DNA from: SAR116 cluster bacterium AG-321-K23
GTDB taxonomy: Bacteria > Pseudomonadota > Alphaproteobacteria > Puniceispirillales > Marisalimonadaceae
NCBI GenBank assembly: GCA_003284565.1
Contig: QBXO01000002.1
Coordinates: forward strand, 1-64,000
Reading direction: 5' to 3'
DNA length: 64,000 nt
How positions within the stretch are numbered: position 1 is the stretch's first letter; each line of letters opens with the position of its first letter. Positions 17,173 to 25,213 of the stretch are shown in pieces. The notes under the pieces were generated by a model. It did no database searches. It was not told the origin of the DNA and worked only from the letters and a program-made list of their open reading frames with translations. The position numbers and the translations under genes are program-made.

Positions 17173-17252
17173 ATTATTATCCTTAACCTGAAATAATATA
17201 TGATTTATTCAGAAATTTATCGATCTAATTCTTAATCACCACATAATTATCT

Positions 17253-17870
17253 TCAGCTATGCTTTTTATATTTATTATATATATTTAACCATTTATCAAT
17301 GTCATTTACCAATAAATCAATCTCATTTTGGTTGACGTTGTTTTTAATAACTTTAGTAAATTTAATATTTTTATTATTTTTATTTAACTTAGCAAGGGTT
17401 GGAGTCTTTCTCTGTATTTCGTTCGATTTTTTTAGGACTTTTACAATATATGGGTAAGTTGCTGGAATAATTTTTAAATTAGGCCACTTTCCAACAGCAG
17501 ATCCACCATTATAATGCGATAATGCAATTGAAATGTTACCTTTATATTTCTTAATTAAATTATCTAAAAATTTAACTCCAATTTTGATATTTATTTTGGG
17601 ATCAAATAACTTCTTTTTTTCAATTCCAAATTCCATTAATGCCGTAAGGGGCATTATTTGCATTACACCAATAGCTCCTTTATTGCTTATTGCATCAGAT
17701 TTGTAGTTAGATTCAATCTTAGCAACTGCTAATGCTAATGCTGGTGTTACATATGATGAATTTCTTGCATTTTCAATTAATAATGATTTTATGTAAGGTT
17801 TAGTGTAAGTAGTTTTGGCGTTTGCAAAGGTTGTAATTATTGAAAATATTAAAACTAAAATTATTTTCAT
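17253..17870 (-). CDS. Periplasmic lytic transglycosylase (SLT family), 205 aa
   Basis: It cleaves the MurNAc-GlcNAc bond of peptidoglycan. A signal peptide (about 1-18, ending FANA) precedes an SLT domain (about 30-155). Motifs are KIESNYKSDA with catalytic E53, GAIGVMQIMP, and SHYNGG. A basic tail of about 50 residues follows. Its start overlaps the upstream ExbD-like gene by 4 bp, tying wall opening to that subunit. Specialised transglycosylases of this size accompany envelope-spanning machines such as type III/IV secretion systems and flagella. Confidence 0.9.
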   Translation of the reverse strand: MKIILVLIFSIITTFANAKTTYTKPYIKSLLIENARNSSYVTPALALAVAKIESNYKSDAISNKGAIGVMQIMPLTALMEFGIEKKKLFDPKINIKIGVKFLDNLIKKYKGNISIALSHYNGGSAVGKWPNLKIIPATYPYIVKVLKKSNEIQRKTPTLAKLNKNNKNIKFTKVIKNNVNQNEIDLLVNDIDKWLNIYNKYKKHS

Positions 17871-18289
17871 TTCTTATGGTCCTTTCTTGTAATATATTTA
17901 TTAAATGCATTTTCCCACTCTACTGTTTGTTGGGTAATCTTGACATTTAAGTTTTTTAAAGAAGTTTTGATTAAGAATAGTTGTTTTACGGAAATTTTGG
18001 ACGGAACAGCAAGTATATAAGCTTCTTTGCTATTTCTTATTGTGTTTAAATCCCATACTTTAAGATTTTTATTATAAAATTTATTATCAAAATAAAATAA
18101 AACTTTTGGAATTTTTTTATTTTCATTTTTAGATTGTGAATTATTATCAATAGCTAGTGATTTAATTGATGAATTTTTATGTTCTTTTTGAGTTAAGGCA
18201 AAGATAGACAATACCATTAATGCAAAAAATGCCATTGACAAAGCTAGGGCCACCTCTGTCAAAGGGTTATTATTGTAATCTGAACTCAT
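17867..18289 (-). CDS. ExbD/TolR-like membrane subunit with Glu in the ion-path position, 140 aa
   Basis: The N-terminus NNNPLTEVALALSMAFF aligns by eye with the ExbD/TolR membrane helix (PLVDVMLVLLxxF). The proton-carrying Asp is replaced by E12. One membrane segment (about 10-30), a linker and a compact periplasmic domain (about 65-130, with AVPSKISVKQL and a helix-strand pair like ExbD) give the family length of about 140. It would pair with an ExbB/TolQ-like channel, present at 31225-31749. Homology is inferred from pattern; I rate it likely. Confidence 0.6.
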   Translation of the reverse strand: MSSDYNNNPLTEVALALSMAFFALMVLSIFALTQKEHKNSSIKSLAIDNNSQSKNENKKIPKVLFYFDNKFYNKNLKVWDLNTIRNSKEAYILAVPSKISVKQLFLIKTSLKNLNVKITQQTVEWENAFNKYITRKDHKK

Positions 18290-18336
18290 ACTTTACCTCC
18301 ATATTTTAGTTATGGAAAAAATAGTAAAATATTTGC

Positions 18337-19206
18337 TTAATTAAATTTGCTAATATTTCCTTTGGAACCCTTATTGCCAAATATAGGGAATTTTTTTATT
18401 AAAAAATTATTTTCAGAAACCGTTAATTCATAATCCTGATCTAAATTTAAATTTATATCTGCTAATGAAATTATAAGCCATTTTTTTAATTTATTTAACT
18501 CAGATGAAGAGTAATATGTCCATTTAGCTTGCTTACCAAAGGTTTCTTCGTTGTTTAATTTGATAAAACCAGGAAATTCATTTACCATAATATCAGTTAT
18601 GTAAATAACATCTTTTTGCATAAAATTGGATAATTTAAAATTATATTTTTTTGATATTTTATTATAATTTTTTTGATCAGACGATTGATAGTTTAATACG
18701 TTGCTAATACTTTCACCTAAAGATTCAGACAATAAAACTGATGACTCAGAAACCAACAATTTTCTACAGATTTGATCACAATCAAGAGGATAATCTAAAA
18801 TTTTAATTGGTGACGACCATGAATTAATAGGGTTTTTTGTTTGAGCGTTGAAAATTTCAGATGAAATATACATTTTAGATTTTCTATTATTAATTATTTG
18901 ATAATTGAGTCTAACAATTATAAAAAGCTCTGAAGTTAATTTTTGATTTAATAAATCGAAATTTTCTACAAGTTTTTGCAAACTGTCTACATCCTCATTC
19001 AAAATTTGTTTATATAGATTATTTCCATCTTCAGAAATAAATCCTTTTTTATTCAAGTGTGATGACAAAGATAATTTAATAGATTGGTTGTTACTATTTT
19101 GTTCTAAAATAAAAAAGGCAATAGAAGGTTTTTGTTCACTAGCGCTTAAAGAAAATGAATAGACAAATATATAAAAAAAAATAATTTTAAAAATTAATCT
19201 CATCAT
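18337..19206 (-). CDS. Secreted envelope-cluster protein, 289 aa
   Basis: A signal peptide (about 1-22, ending SLSA) precedes an alpha/beta domain (SIAFFILEQNSN, then FIIVRLNYQIIN) reminiscent of CsgG/TolB-type lipoprotein domains. The C-terminal 90 residues contain NEFPGFIKL and KLKKWLIISLADINLNLD and are shared with the neighbouring 250-aa protein. It overlaps that gene by 4 bp. No named family is assigned. It is probably periplasmic. Confidence 0.7.
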   Translation of the reverse strand: MMRLIFKIIFFYIFVYSFSLSASEQKPSIAFFILEQNSNNQSIKLSLSSHLNKKGFISEDGNNLYKQILNEDVDSLQKLVENFDLLNQKLTSELFIIVRLNYQIINNRKSKMYISSEIFNAQTKNPINSWSSPIKILDYPLDCDQICRKLLVSESSVLLSESLGESISNVLNYQSSDQKNYNKISKKYNFKLSNFMQKDVIYITDIMVNEFPGFIKLNNEETFGKQAKWTYYSSSELNKLKKWLIISLADINLNLDQDYELTVSENNFLIKKFPIFGNKGSKGNISKFN

Positions 19207-19955
19207 TTCTCACATAGGTATAATTTTTTTAATTTGTTAATTTTGGTAATATCCATTCTTGATTTGTAAAGTTTTATAAAATAATCGTCTAGACTGAAAT
19301 TAAAATCTTGTATCGTTAAATCAAGCCATTTTTTTATTTTAAATTTTGTTGAAGTTGTAAAATATGCAATTTGTACTTTGCTTTTTGTGTTTAGACCCTG
19401 ACTTTCTAGATGAATAAATCCTGGAAAATCTTTTTCCATAACCTCAATTATTTGATTTGCTTCACATGAATTAAAATAGTTAATGTTGATATCAATTTTT
19501 TTTTCTTTTTTATCAATATATTGCTGATCTGTTACTTTAAATTTTATATTATTTTTATTCATTTGATCAATGATAGAGGTAATTAAAAGTTTTGAAATAT
19601 TTTCAATTTCAATAAGATTTGAGTTTTTTTCAAAAGTTAGAGATCTTGATAAACCAAGAGAGACATTATCATTTAAACGAATTATTTTAATAGTGGGGAT
19701 TAGAAACCATTCCTGATTTATGTTTTTATTTAGTAATTCAAAAGATGCTAAATATTCATTATTATTTATATCATAAATTATAAGATCAAAACCTTGATTT
19801 ATTTTTTTTGTTTTAATGTTATTCATTAAAAATTCTTTTTCTAAAAATATCAAAAAATTTTGTTTAATTTGACTCAAATCAGAAGAAAAAGATTTTTGGT
19901 TCAAAATTATCGACAAAAAAATAATTACACAAATTTTTACAAAATACTTAATCAT
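19203..19955 (-). CDS. Secreted envelope-cluster protein, 250 aa, paralog of the next gene
   Basis: This is the first gene of the leftward operon. It has a signal peptide (about 1-24), a central alpha/beta region (LIIYDINNNEYLASFELL) and a C-terminal domain with KDFPGFIHL and IKKWLDLTIQDFNFSLDDY. That domain matches the 289-aa product encoded next (FPGF, KKWL, D-x-N-x-x-L-D-x-D/Y). The two probably arose by duplication and may form a heteromer in the periplasm. No known family was recognised. Confidence 0.7.
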   Translation of the reverse strand: MIKYFVKICVIIFLSIILNQKSFSSDLSQIKQNFLIFLEKEFLMNNIKTKKINQGFDLIIYDINNNEYLASFELLNKNINQEWFLIPTIKIIRLNDNVSLGLSRSLTFEKNSNLIEIENISKLLITSIIDQMNKNNIKFKVTDQQYIDKKEKKIDININYFNSCEANQIIEVMEKDFPGFIHLESQGLNTKSKVQIAYFTTSTKFKIKKWLDLTIQDFNFSLDDYFIKLYKSRMDITKINKLKKLYLCEK

Positions 19956-20035
19956 AAAATTAACCTACAATATCATTTATAATTATAATGGAAAATTTTG
20001 AAGATTTTTAGTATTTAATCAAATTAATTCAATAT

Positions 20036-20063
20036 TTGAAAAATATATTTAAATTATTATAAT
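20036..20063 (+). promoter_or_regulatory. Sigma70-like promoter of the rightward envelope operon
   Basis: TTGAAA (20036-20041), a 16-bp spacer and TATAAT (20058-20063) lie 38 bp upstream of the preferred ATG at 20101. It is the only good match in the 19956-20100 divergent spacer. In such AT-rich DNA chance matches are common, so this is a candidate only. Confidence 0.4.
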
Positions 20064-20100
20064 ATTAATTAATATGTTAAACAAATTAGGAGATGTCTCA

Positions 20101-21237
20101 ATGTTGAGAGTTCTATTTCTAGTTAGTATTTTAATTTACCCTTTTAAAACATTTGCGATTTGCAACTCTGACGATACTTTTGATGCTACTGCTACAGTAG
20201 AAATTCCAAAACCCAAGGGTTTTTTCTCAGGCACCCCAAAAGTATCTCCTGAAACTATTGCAGAAGGTATTTCTATAGCAAAACAAAATGTACTCCAAAA
20301 GTATATTGGTAAGTGTATTACTGAAAGATCAAAATTAGATCAGTATTTGAAAGTTAAAAACAAGGTTGATTCGCAAGTAAATAATTTTATAAATGTAATC
20401 AAGTCAAAGCAAACTCAAGACAAATTAACTTTGAATATTAAAATAAGAGCTAGTGTTAATGGGAGTTTATTTGACTCAATTCTTTTTTCTGGTGCTAAGG
20501 CCGCAAATGAAGGAACAGGTAAAAAAAGAAAAAGGATGGTTTCATTTTTCATCGCTAGAAAAGCCACATCTACTGATACAAAAGTTTATGACAATAAAGT
20601 CACTAAAATTGTTAAAGGCGAAAAAGGTGTCGCTGCCGAAAAAACAGCAACTACTGACGGGACAACTACAGTATTAAATAAAGAAGAAAGTGGGTTCAAG
20701 AAAGTTACTAAAGGAGGCAGTACGGAGATAAAGCAAAGATCTTCAGAAAGAGAATGGACCATAATGCCATCCTCCGACTTAAATAGCAATATTTCAAAAA
20801 CTTTAAGTAATAATGGGTTTAAAGGTATAAGGTATCCCTCGTTTGCTAAAAGATGTGGAGCGCCATCCACTGATATCATTGAAGAAGAGTTTACTGCATT
20901 AGATAAACTCAGTGATGATACGGAAGCTGAAATATTTGACTCAATTGCTGAATCAGATCGTTGTAATAAAATAATTGGATTTGTAGCTATTGGAACAATA
21001 AACGTAAATACTGCTTTAGTAGATAAAGTTAGTGGAAACTTTACTGTATCTGCTAGCATAAGAGTTGATGTTTCTCAAATTGTGGATGGATTTCCAGAAG
21101 TCATAGCTGCAATTGGGCCTATTCAAGTAAGATCTCAAGGTCTAGAAGACAATGAGGCTGAAAAAAATGCACTTGTAAAAGCTGGAGAAAAAGCAGCGCA
21201 AGAAATTGTTAATAGCTTAAAAGCTCAAGGTTTATAA
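20101..21237 (+). CDS. Secreted protein of the envelope cluster, 378 aa
   Basis: The upstream in-frame ATG at 20074 has no ribosome site, whereas AGGAG lies 8 bp before the ATG at 20101. That start gives a clean signal peptide (MLRVLFLVSILIYPFKTFA). The N-terminal part has an AIAxxNVLxxYIG-like helix as in LPP20/FlgT-type domains (IAKQNVLQKYIGKC). The C-terminal part has IGPIQVRSQGLEDNEAEKNA, resembling domains that follow FlgT/LPP20 modules. Four Cys could form disulfides. It is the first gene of a five-gene rightward unit and is probably periplasmic. Confidence 0.7.
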   Translation: MLRVLFLVSILIYPFKTFAICNSDDTFDATATVEIPKPKGFFSGTPKVSPETIAEGISIAKQNVLQKYIGKCITERSKLDQYLKVKNKVDSQVNNFINVIKSKQTQDKLTLNIKIRASVNGSLFDSILFSGAKAANEGTGKKRKRMVSFFIARKATSTDTKVYDNKVTKIVKGEKGVAAEKTATTDGTTTVLNKEESGFKKVTKGGSTEIKQRSSEREWTIMPSSDLNSNISKTLSNNGFKGIRYPSFAKRCGAPSTDIIEEEFTALDKLSDDTEAEIFDSIAESDRCNKIIGFVAIGTINVNTALVDKVSGNFTVSASIRVDVSQIVDGFPEVIAAIGPIQVRSQGLEDNEAEKNALVKAGEKAAQEIVNSLKAQGL

Positions 21238-21250
21238 TTAGGATTTTTTA

Positions 21251-23983
21251 ATGCTTTTAATATTAAAATTTTGTCAATTAGCTATAATTTTTGGTCTGTT
21301 TATTTCAAATGCTTTAGCAAATGAGGTTGAACGTGTAAGAAATATCGCTAATTCAAATTCATTTATGGAAGAGAATAAAACAGCAACCGAATTAGCCCAA
21401 AATTTTTTATTAGATGCTGATGTTGGTGAGGGCTGGAATGAAGATAAAGGTTTTTTTATATCTATTGGTACAAGTTATTTTCCAGTAGAAGACCCTTCCA
21501 CATATCCAGATTTTTTAAATATTAGGGCTTTAAAATCATTTGAGGCAAATATTACAGCTAAAGGCGATATAATATCTTATATCAGAACTGAGTTGTCGGC
21601 TGAAGATATTGTAAAAATTCCTAGTACAGGTCTGTCTACAGAGTTTGATGAAAAAAAATACAACCTTGAATTAAAACTTCAAAGTAAAATTAAAAAATAC
21701 AGAAGAGCTGCAATTAATTATGACAAAAAACTTGTGTCAAACTTTGCATCAATAAATAATATGTCCATAAGTGCTGTTATGGCTGGTCCATTATCTGATT
21801 TTATATCTAGACTTGATATCAAAGTTAATTTTGACAATAACAAAAAGGCGGAAGCTCTAAAAAATGCTGAAAATGAACTTTTAGTAATAGAAACAGAAAT
21901 TAATGAACTGAAAGGTTTGGCAAAAAAACTTCAAGGTCAACTGACACAAGAAAATACTTCAACAGTAAAAACTCTATCTTCAATGACTTTAGTAGGTGCT
22001 TTTCAAGTAGCACATTTTGAATCGTTTGTTGACGGCCAGTACGAGATTGCAGTCGTAAAAATGTGGTCTCCTGAACAGGAACAAAGATCACTTGCTCTCA
22101 TGAAAGGTGTTCCAATTAATTTAGAGCCTGGAAATATGAGCGTTAAAGAATTTATTAAATCGACTAACTGGCAATCAGCAATTGGAGGAAGAAAATTTAT
22201 AGATAATAAGGGTGAATTTTTTTTATTTGGTATAGGGGCCACACCTATCAAAGGAAAATCTTCAGCTCAAATGAGACAAGCGAAAGGTAAAGCTGAATTA
22301 TATGCTCAAAAAGAATTGGCAATTGCTCTAAAAGGAGATATATCAGTTAGTAGGGAGGCTAAAACAAAACTTCAGGAAATCAAAGCTGCAGATGGCTTAA
22401 CTAAAAACCAAGTAGCAAGTTCATTTGCTGAAACCTTATCTCAAAAACTTGAAAACCTCCAAATACAAGGTGCGTCTAAAAGGTTTAGTGATATTACTAC
22501 TCACCCAATAACTAATCAAAAAATGTATGTAGCTGTTTATTCCTTATCAGTTTCATCTACACAAAATGCACGTGCAATGGAAGCTTCTCAGTACCAAGCA
22601 AGCGTTAATATGATTGGAGAAAACCAGAATTCAAAAGGAATGAAGTCTGGGTATAATAAAGCATTAGAAAACACTAAAAATGATAAGTCTTCATTTGTTA
22701 AAGGTGTTAAAGAAGGACAGTCAAAAACAAATATTGTTTCTAAAAACAATAATTCAAACCTACAAGCATCAAACACGACCGAAAATTCTAGAAGTAAATT
22801 GATTACGATTAGTGTTAGTGTTACTGGTGTTGGGTTTAATTCAAAAGACGCTGTTAAAGATGGATTGCTGCAGGCAATATCCCAAGTAAATGGACTTCAA
22901 ATGTCCTCACAAACAACTTCAGCTCTGAAAACATTTGAAACAGTTAAAGATGGTGATGAAAGTTTTGCTTCATCATCTGAATTTCAAGAAAAAATAAAAC
23001 AAAGTACTAAAGGTGTAATTCAAAGTTGGAAAATCATATCTTCTGGAAAGTCAAAATCTGATAAAATGTTTGAAGCAAAACTTGAAGTAAATGTATCAAA
23101 ACTTGAGTTATCCTCAGAATTAAAACGAATGCGTTTTGTTTTGCCTTCAGTAAAAATTTCAAAGAAAATTAAAGATCTAAAATCAGGTAAAAAATTTGCA
23201 TCAACATTTAATCGCAATTTAAATACAATGCTTGTGAAAAGTAATAGGTTTGCAATTCTTGACAGGAATAATTCAAAAGAAATTAATGATGAATTAAATT
23301 TTATAAAAGATGGAAATGTGCGAGTAGAGGAATTGGCTAAGCTAGGAAATAGAGTTGGTGCTGATTATATAATTATTTCCTCATTAAATGAAATAAAAAA
23401 CAAAACAATAAAAAAGAAGTTGATGGGTGAAACCATCAAAACTAGAGAATTGCAAGTTGATATTGCTATAAACATCATTGATATAGCAACATCTCAAATT
23501 ATATTTTCAGATAATATTATTTTAACTAGTGCTGGAGTAAATTTATCAAAATTTGCCAAAACTATTTCTAGTAGATTTTCTAGAAAAATCACGGATACTT
23601 TTTTTCCTGCGAAGTTGATAACAATTAAAAATAATAAAATTATAGTTGATCAGGGGAAAAGTTTTTTCAAAAAAGAAACTGAATATAACATTGTAAGGCT
23701 TGGGTCTAGAATATTGGATCAAACAACTAATGAATTTTCGGGAAGAATTGAAAAAGTCATTGGAAACGCATCATTTATTGAAGGAACAGGAAAGCAGTCC
23801 ACTCTAAAGATAAATAAACTTGATGAAGATAAAAATTTACTCAAAACAGATGGTAGTATTTTAATAAGACCAGTATTCAAAAAACTCCCATCGGCATTGG
23901 ATATAGCAAAAGAAAAAATAAAAAAAATAAAATCAAAAAATAAAAAAATGATGAAAAAAATAGACAAAGACAAAGATTGGTAA
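21251..23983 (+). CDS. Large secreted protein with CsgG/FlgT-like C-terminal region, 910 aa
   Basis: A signal peptide (1-23) precedes a region of about 470 residues shared with the 535-aa protein downstream (VEDPSTYPDF, YIRTELSAEDIV, EFIKSTNW, SSFAETLSQKLE, NDKSSF). From about 515 to 625 there is a FlgT N-like domain (SVSVTGVGFNSKDAVKDGL). From about 626 to 780 there is a CsgG/TolB-like domain (NRFAILDRNNSKEINDEL, GADYIIISSL). From about 785 to 880 there is a FlgT C-like beta domain (NKIIVDQGKSFFKKETEYNI). FlgT has this N-M-C order and belongs to the flagellar outer-membrane-side ring, but no flagellar genes are nearby. A lysine-rich tail ends the protein. Confidence 0.75.
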   Translation: MLLILKFCQLAIIFGLFISNALANEVERVRNIANSNSFMEENKTATELAQNFLLDADVGEGWNEDKGFFISIGTSYFPVEDPSTYPDFLNIRALKSFEANITAKGDIISYIRTELSAEDIVKIPSTGLSTEFDEKKYNLELKLQSKIKKYRRAAINYDKKLVSNFASINNMSISAVMAGPLSDFISRLDIKVNFDNNKKAEALKNAENELLVIETEINELKGLAKKLQGQLTQENTSTVKTLSSMTLVGAFQVAHFESFVDGQYEIAVVKMWSPEQEQRSLALMKGVPINLEPGNMSVKEFIKSTNWQSAIGGRKFIDNKGEFFLFGIGATPIKGKSSAQMRQAKGKAELYAQKELAIALKGDISVSREAKTKLQEIKAADGLTKNQVASSFAETLSQKLENLQIQGASKRFSDITTHPITNQKMYVAVYSLSVSSTQNARAMEASQYQASVNMIGENQNSKGMKSGYNKALENTKNDKSSFVKGVKEGQSKTNIVSKNNNSNLQASNTTENSRSKLITISVSVTGVGFNSKDAVKDGLLQAISQVNGLQMSSQTTSALKTFETVKDGDESFASSSEFQEKIKQSTKGVIQSWKIISSGKSKSDKMFEAKLEVNVSKLELSSELKRMRFVLPSVKISKKIKDLKSGKKFASTFNRNLNTMLVKSNRFAILDRNNSKEINDELNFIKDGNVRVEELAKLGNRVGADYIIISSLNEIKNKTIKKKLMGETIKTRELQVDIAINIIDIATSQIIFSDNIILTSAGVNLSKFAKTISSRFSRKITDTFFPAKLITIKNNKIIVDQGKSFFKKETEYNIVRLGSRILDQTTNEFSGRIEKVIGNASFIEGTGKQSTLKINKLDEDKNLLKTDGSILIRPVFKKLPSALDIAKEKIKKIKSKNKKMMKKIDKDKDW

Positions 23984-23984
23984 A

Positions 23985-25196
23985 ATGAAATCGTTATTTA
24001 TACTTGCATTGTGTATTTTAATATCCAAAACTACTGCTGCTGATTCATTAATTACAAAGTTTAATGCAATTAGAAATGATGACATCACTTCAACAAAAGT
24101 TTTTGAAACAAGTAAACATTACTTTTCTCAAGTAAGTTTGAAGTGGAATAAAAAATCTAACAGACGTGAATTATCAAGAAATGGTGTTGTACAGGCTGTA
24201 AGCAACTTTAAGATTTATTTCATAAAAAAAAATAACATATCTAAAAACGAGTTCAAAAATTGGGTATCATCAAGATTTTTAGAAAATAATTTAAAAATAA
24301 GTAATTCAAGAAAGATAGAAGATAAACGCTATAAAAATTTCTATGTAGTGGTATTTGCTTTTCCTAAAAAAGATGTCATTTTCAACTCTAAACAGATTAA
24401 TCTAAATAATTTAATTGCATATAATGCAAAAGAGCATATGAACTTTCAACCAAGTGAAAGAAAAAAATTCTTAAAAAAATTAGGCTTAAAGGATTTAGAA
24501 TTGTTGTGGAGTATAAATAGAGCAAAGAAAAGTCTTAATTTAAATAACGTATTGGAGAAGATAGACCCTATAGAGTATCAACAAAAACTGAATATATTAA
24601 ACAAAAATAAAAATCCTGATATAACAAACCTAAATATTCTTCCATCAACAAAATCAATAGTTATTAATTATTTAAAAATAAATAAACTCGATCCATTACA
24701 AAGACTTACAATAGAATCAAGTGTTTGTTCGCATGATGAAGAATTTTTAAAAAACCTTACAAAAAATAACATCATAGTAATTAAAGACAATATTTTAGAT
24801 CAAAAATCAAATTTTGCTAATTACATTAAACTTTGCAACGGATTTTTGAGTTTTTCAAAAGATATTGTCAATGTTAAGAATGATAATTTTAAAGTAATTG
24901 AGAAAAAATTTAATAGTGGTGAAGTAGATCAATTGAATAATATTACTAAGCTCATAGAAGATTATATTCAAAATGATCCACTGAAGTTTAAAGCTTGGAA
25001 TTATCTATCAGCAATTATGAGATATAACAAAGATTTTTATCGTGCTCATATAATAAGTCGTATTGAAATTGGAATTGCATTAAATAATAAAAATAAAAAA
25101 CAATACCTAGAAGCATTAAAATCTTATGCCAAATCAAGAATTAAAATTAAAAGAGAATTGAGTGATACTCAAAAACAGTTCATCAAAAGTATCTAA
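23985..25196 (+). CDS. Secreted envelope-cluster protein, 403 aa
   Basis: A signal peptide (about 1-18, ending TTAA) is followed by a lysine/asparagine-rich helical protein. The C-terminal 90 residues look TPR-like (KFKAWNYLSAIMRYNKDFYRAH). It begins one base after the 910-aa gene's stop, so the two are tightly linked, and 17 bp precede the next gene. No family is recognised; a periplasmic adaptor is plausible. Confidence 0.7.
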   Translation: MKSLFILALCILISKTTAADSLITKFNAIRNDDITSTKVFETSKHYFSQVSLKWNKKSNRRELSRNGVVQAVSNFKIYFIKKNNISKNEFKNWVSSRFLENNLKISNSRKIEDKRYKNFYVVVFAFPKKDVIFNSKQINLNNLIAYNAKEHMNFQPSERKKFLKKLGLKDLELLWSINRAKKSLNLNNVLEKIDPIEYQQKLNILNKNKNPDITNLNILPSTKSIVINYLKINKLDPLQRLTIESSVCSHDEEFLKNLTKNNIIVIKDNILDQKSNFANYIKLCNGFLSFSKDIVNVKNDNFKVIEKKFNSGEVDQLNNITKLIEDYIQNDPLKFKAWNYLSAIMRYNKDFYRAHIISRIEIGIALNNKNKKQYLEALKSYAKSRIKIKRELSDTQKQFIKSI

Positions 25197-25213
25197 AAAT
25201 TAAGGAGAAAAAA

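Noticed and set aside
20586..21059. 157-aa antisense ORF
   Set aside because: Fully inside the secreted 378-aa gene with no ribosome site; composition is that of an antisense shadow.
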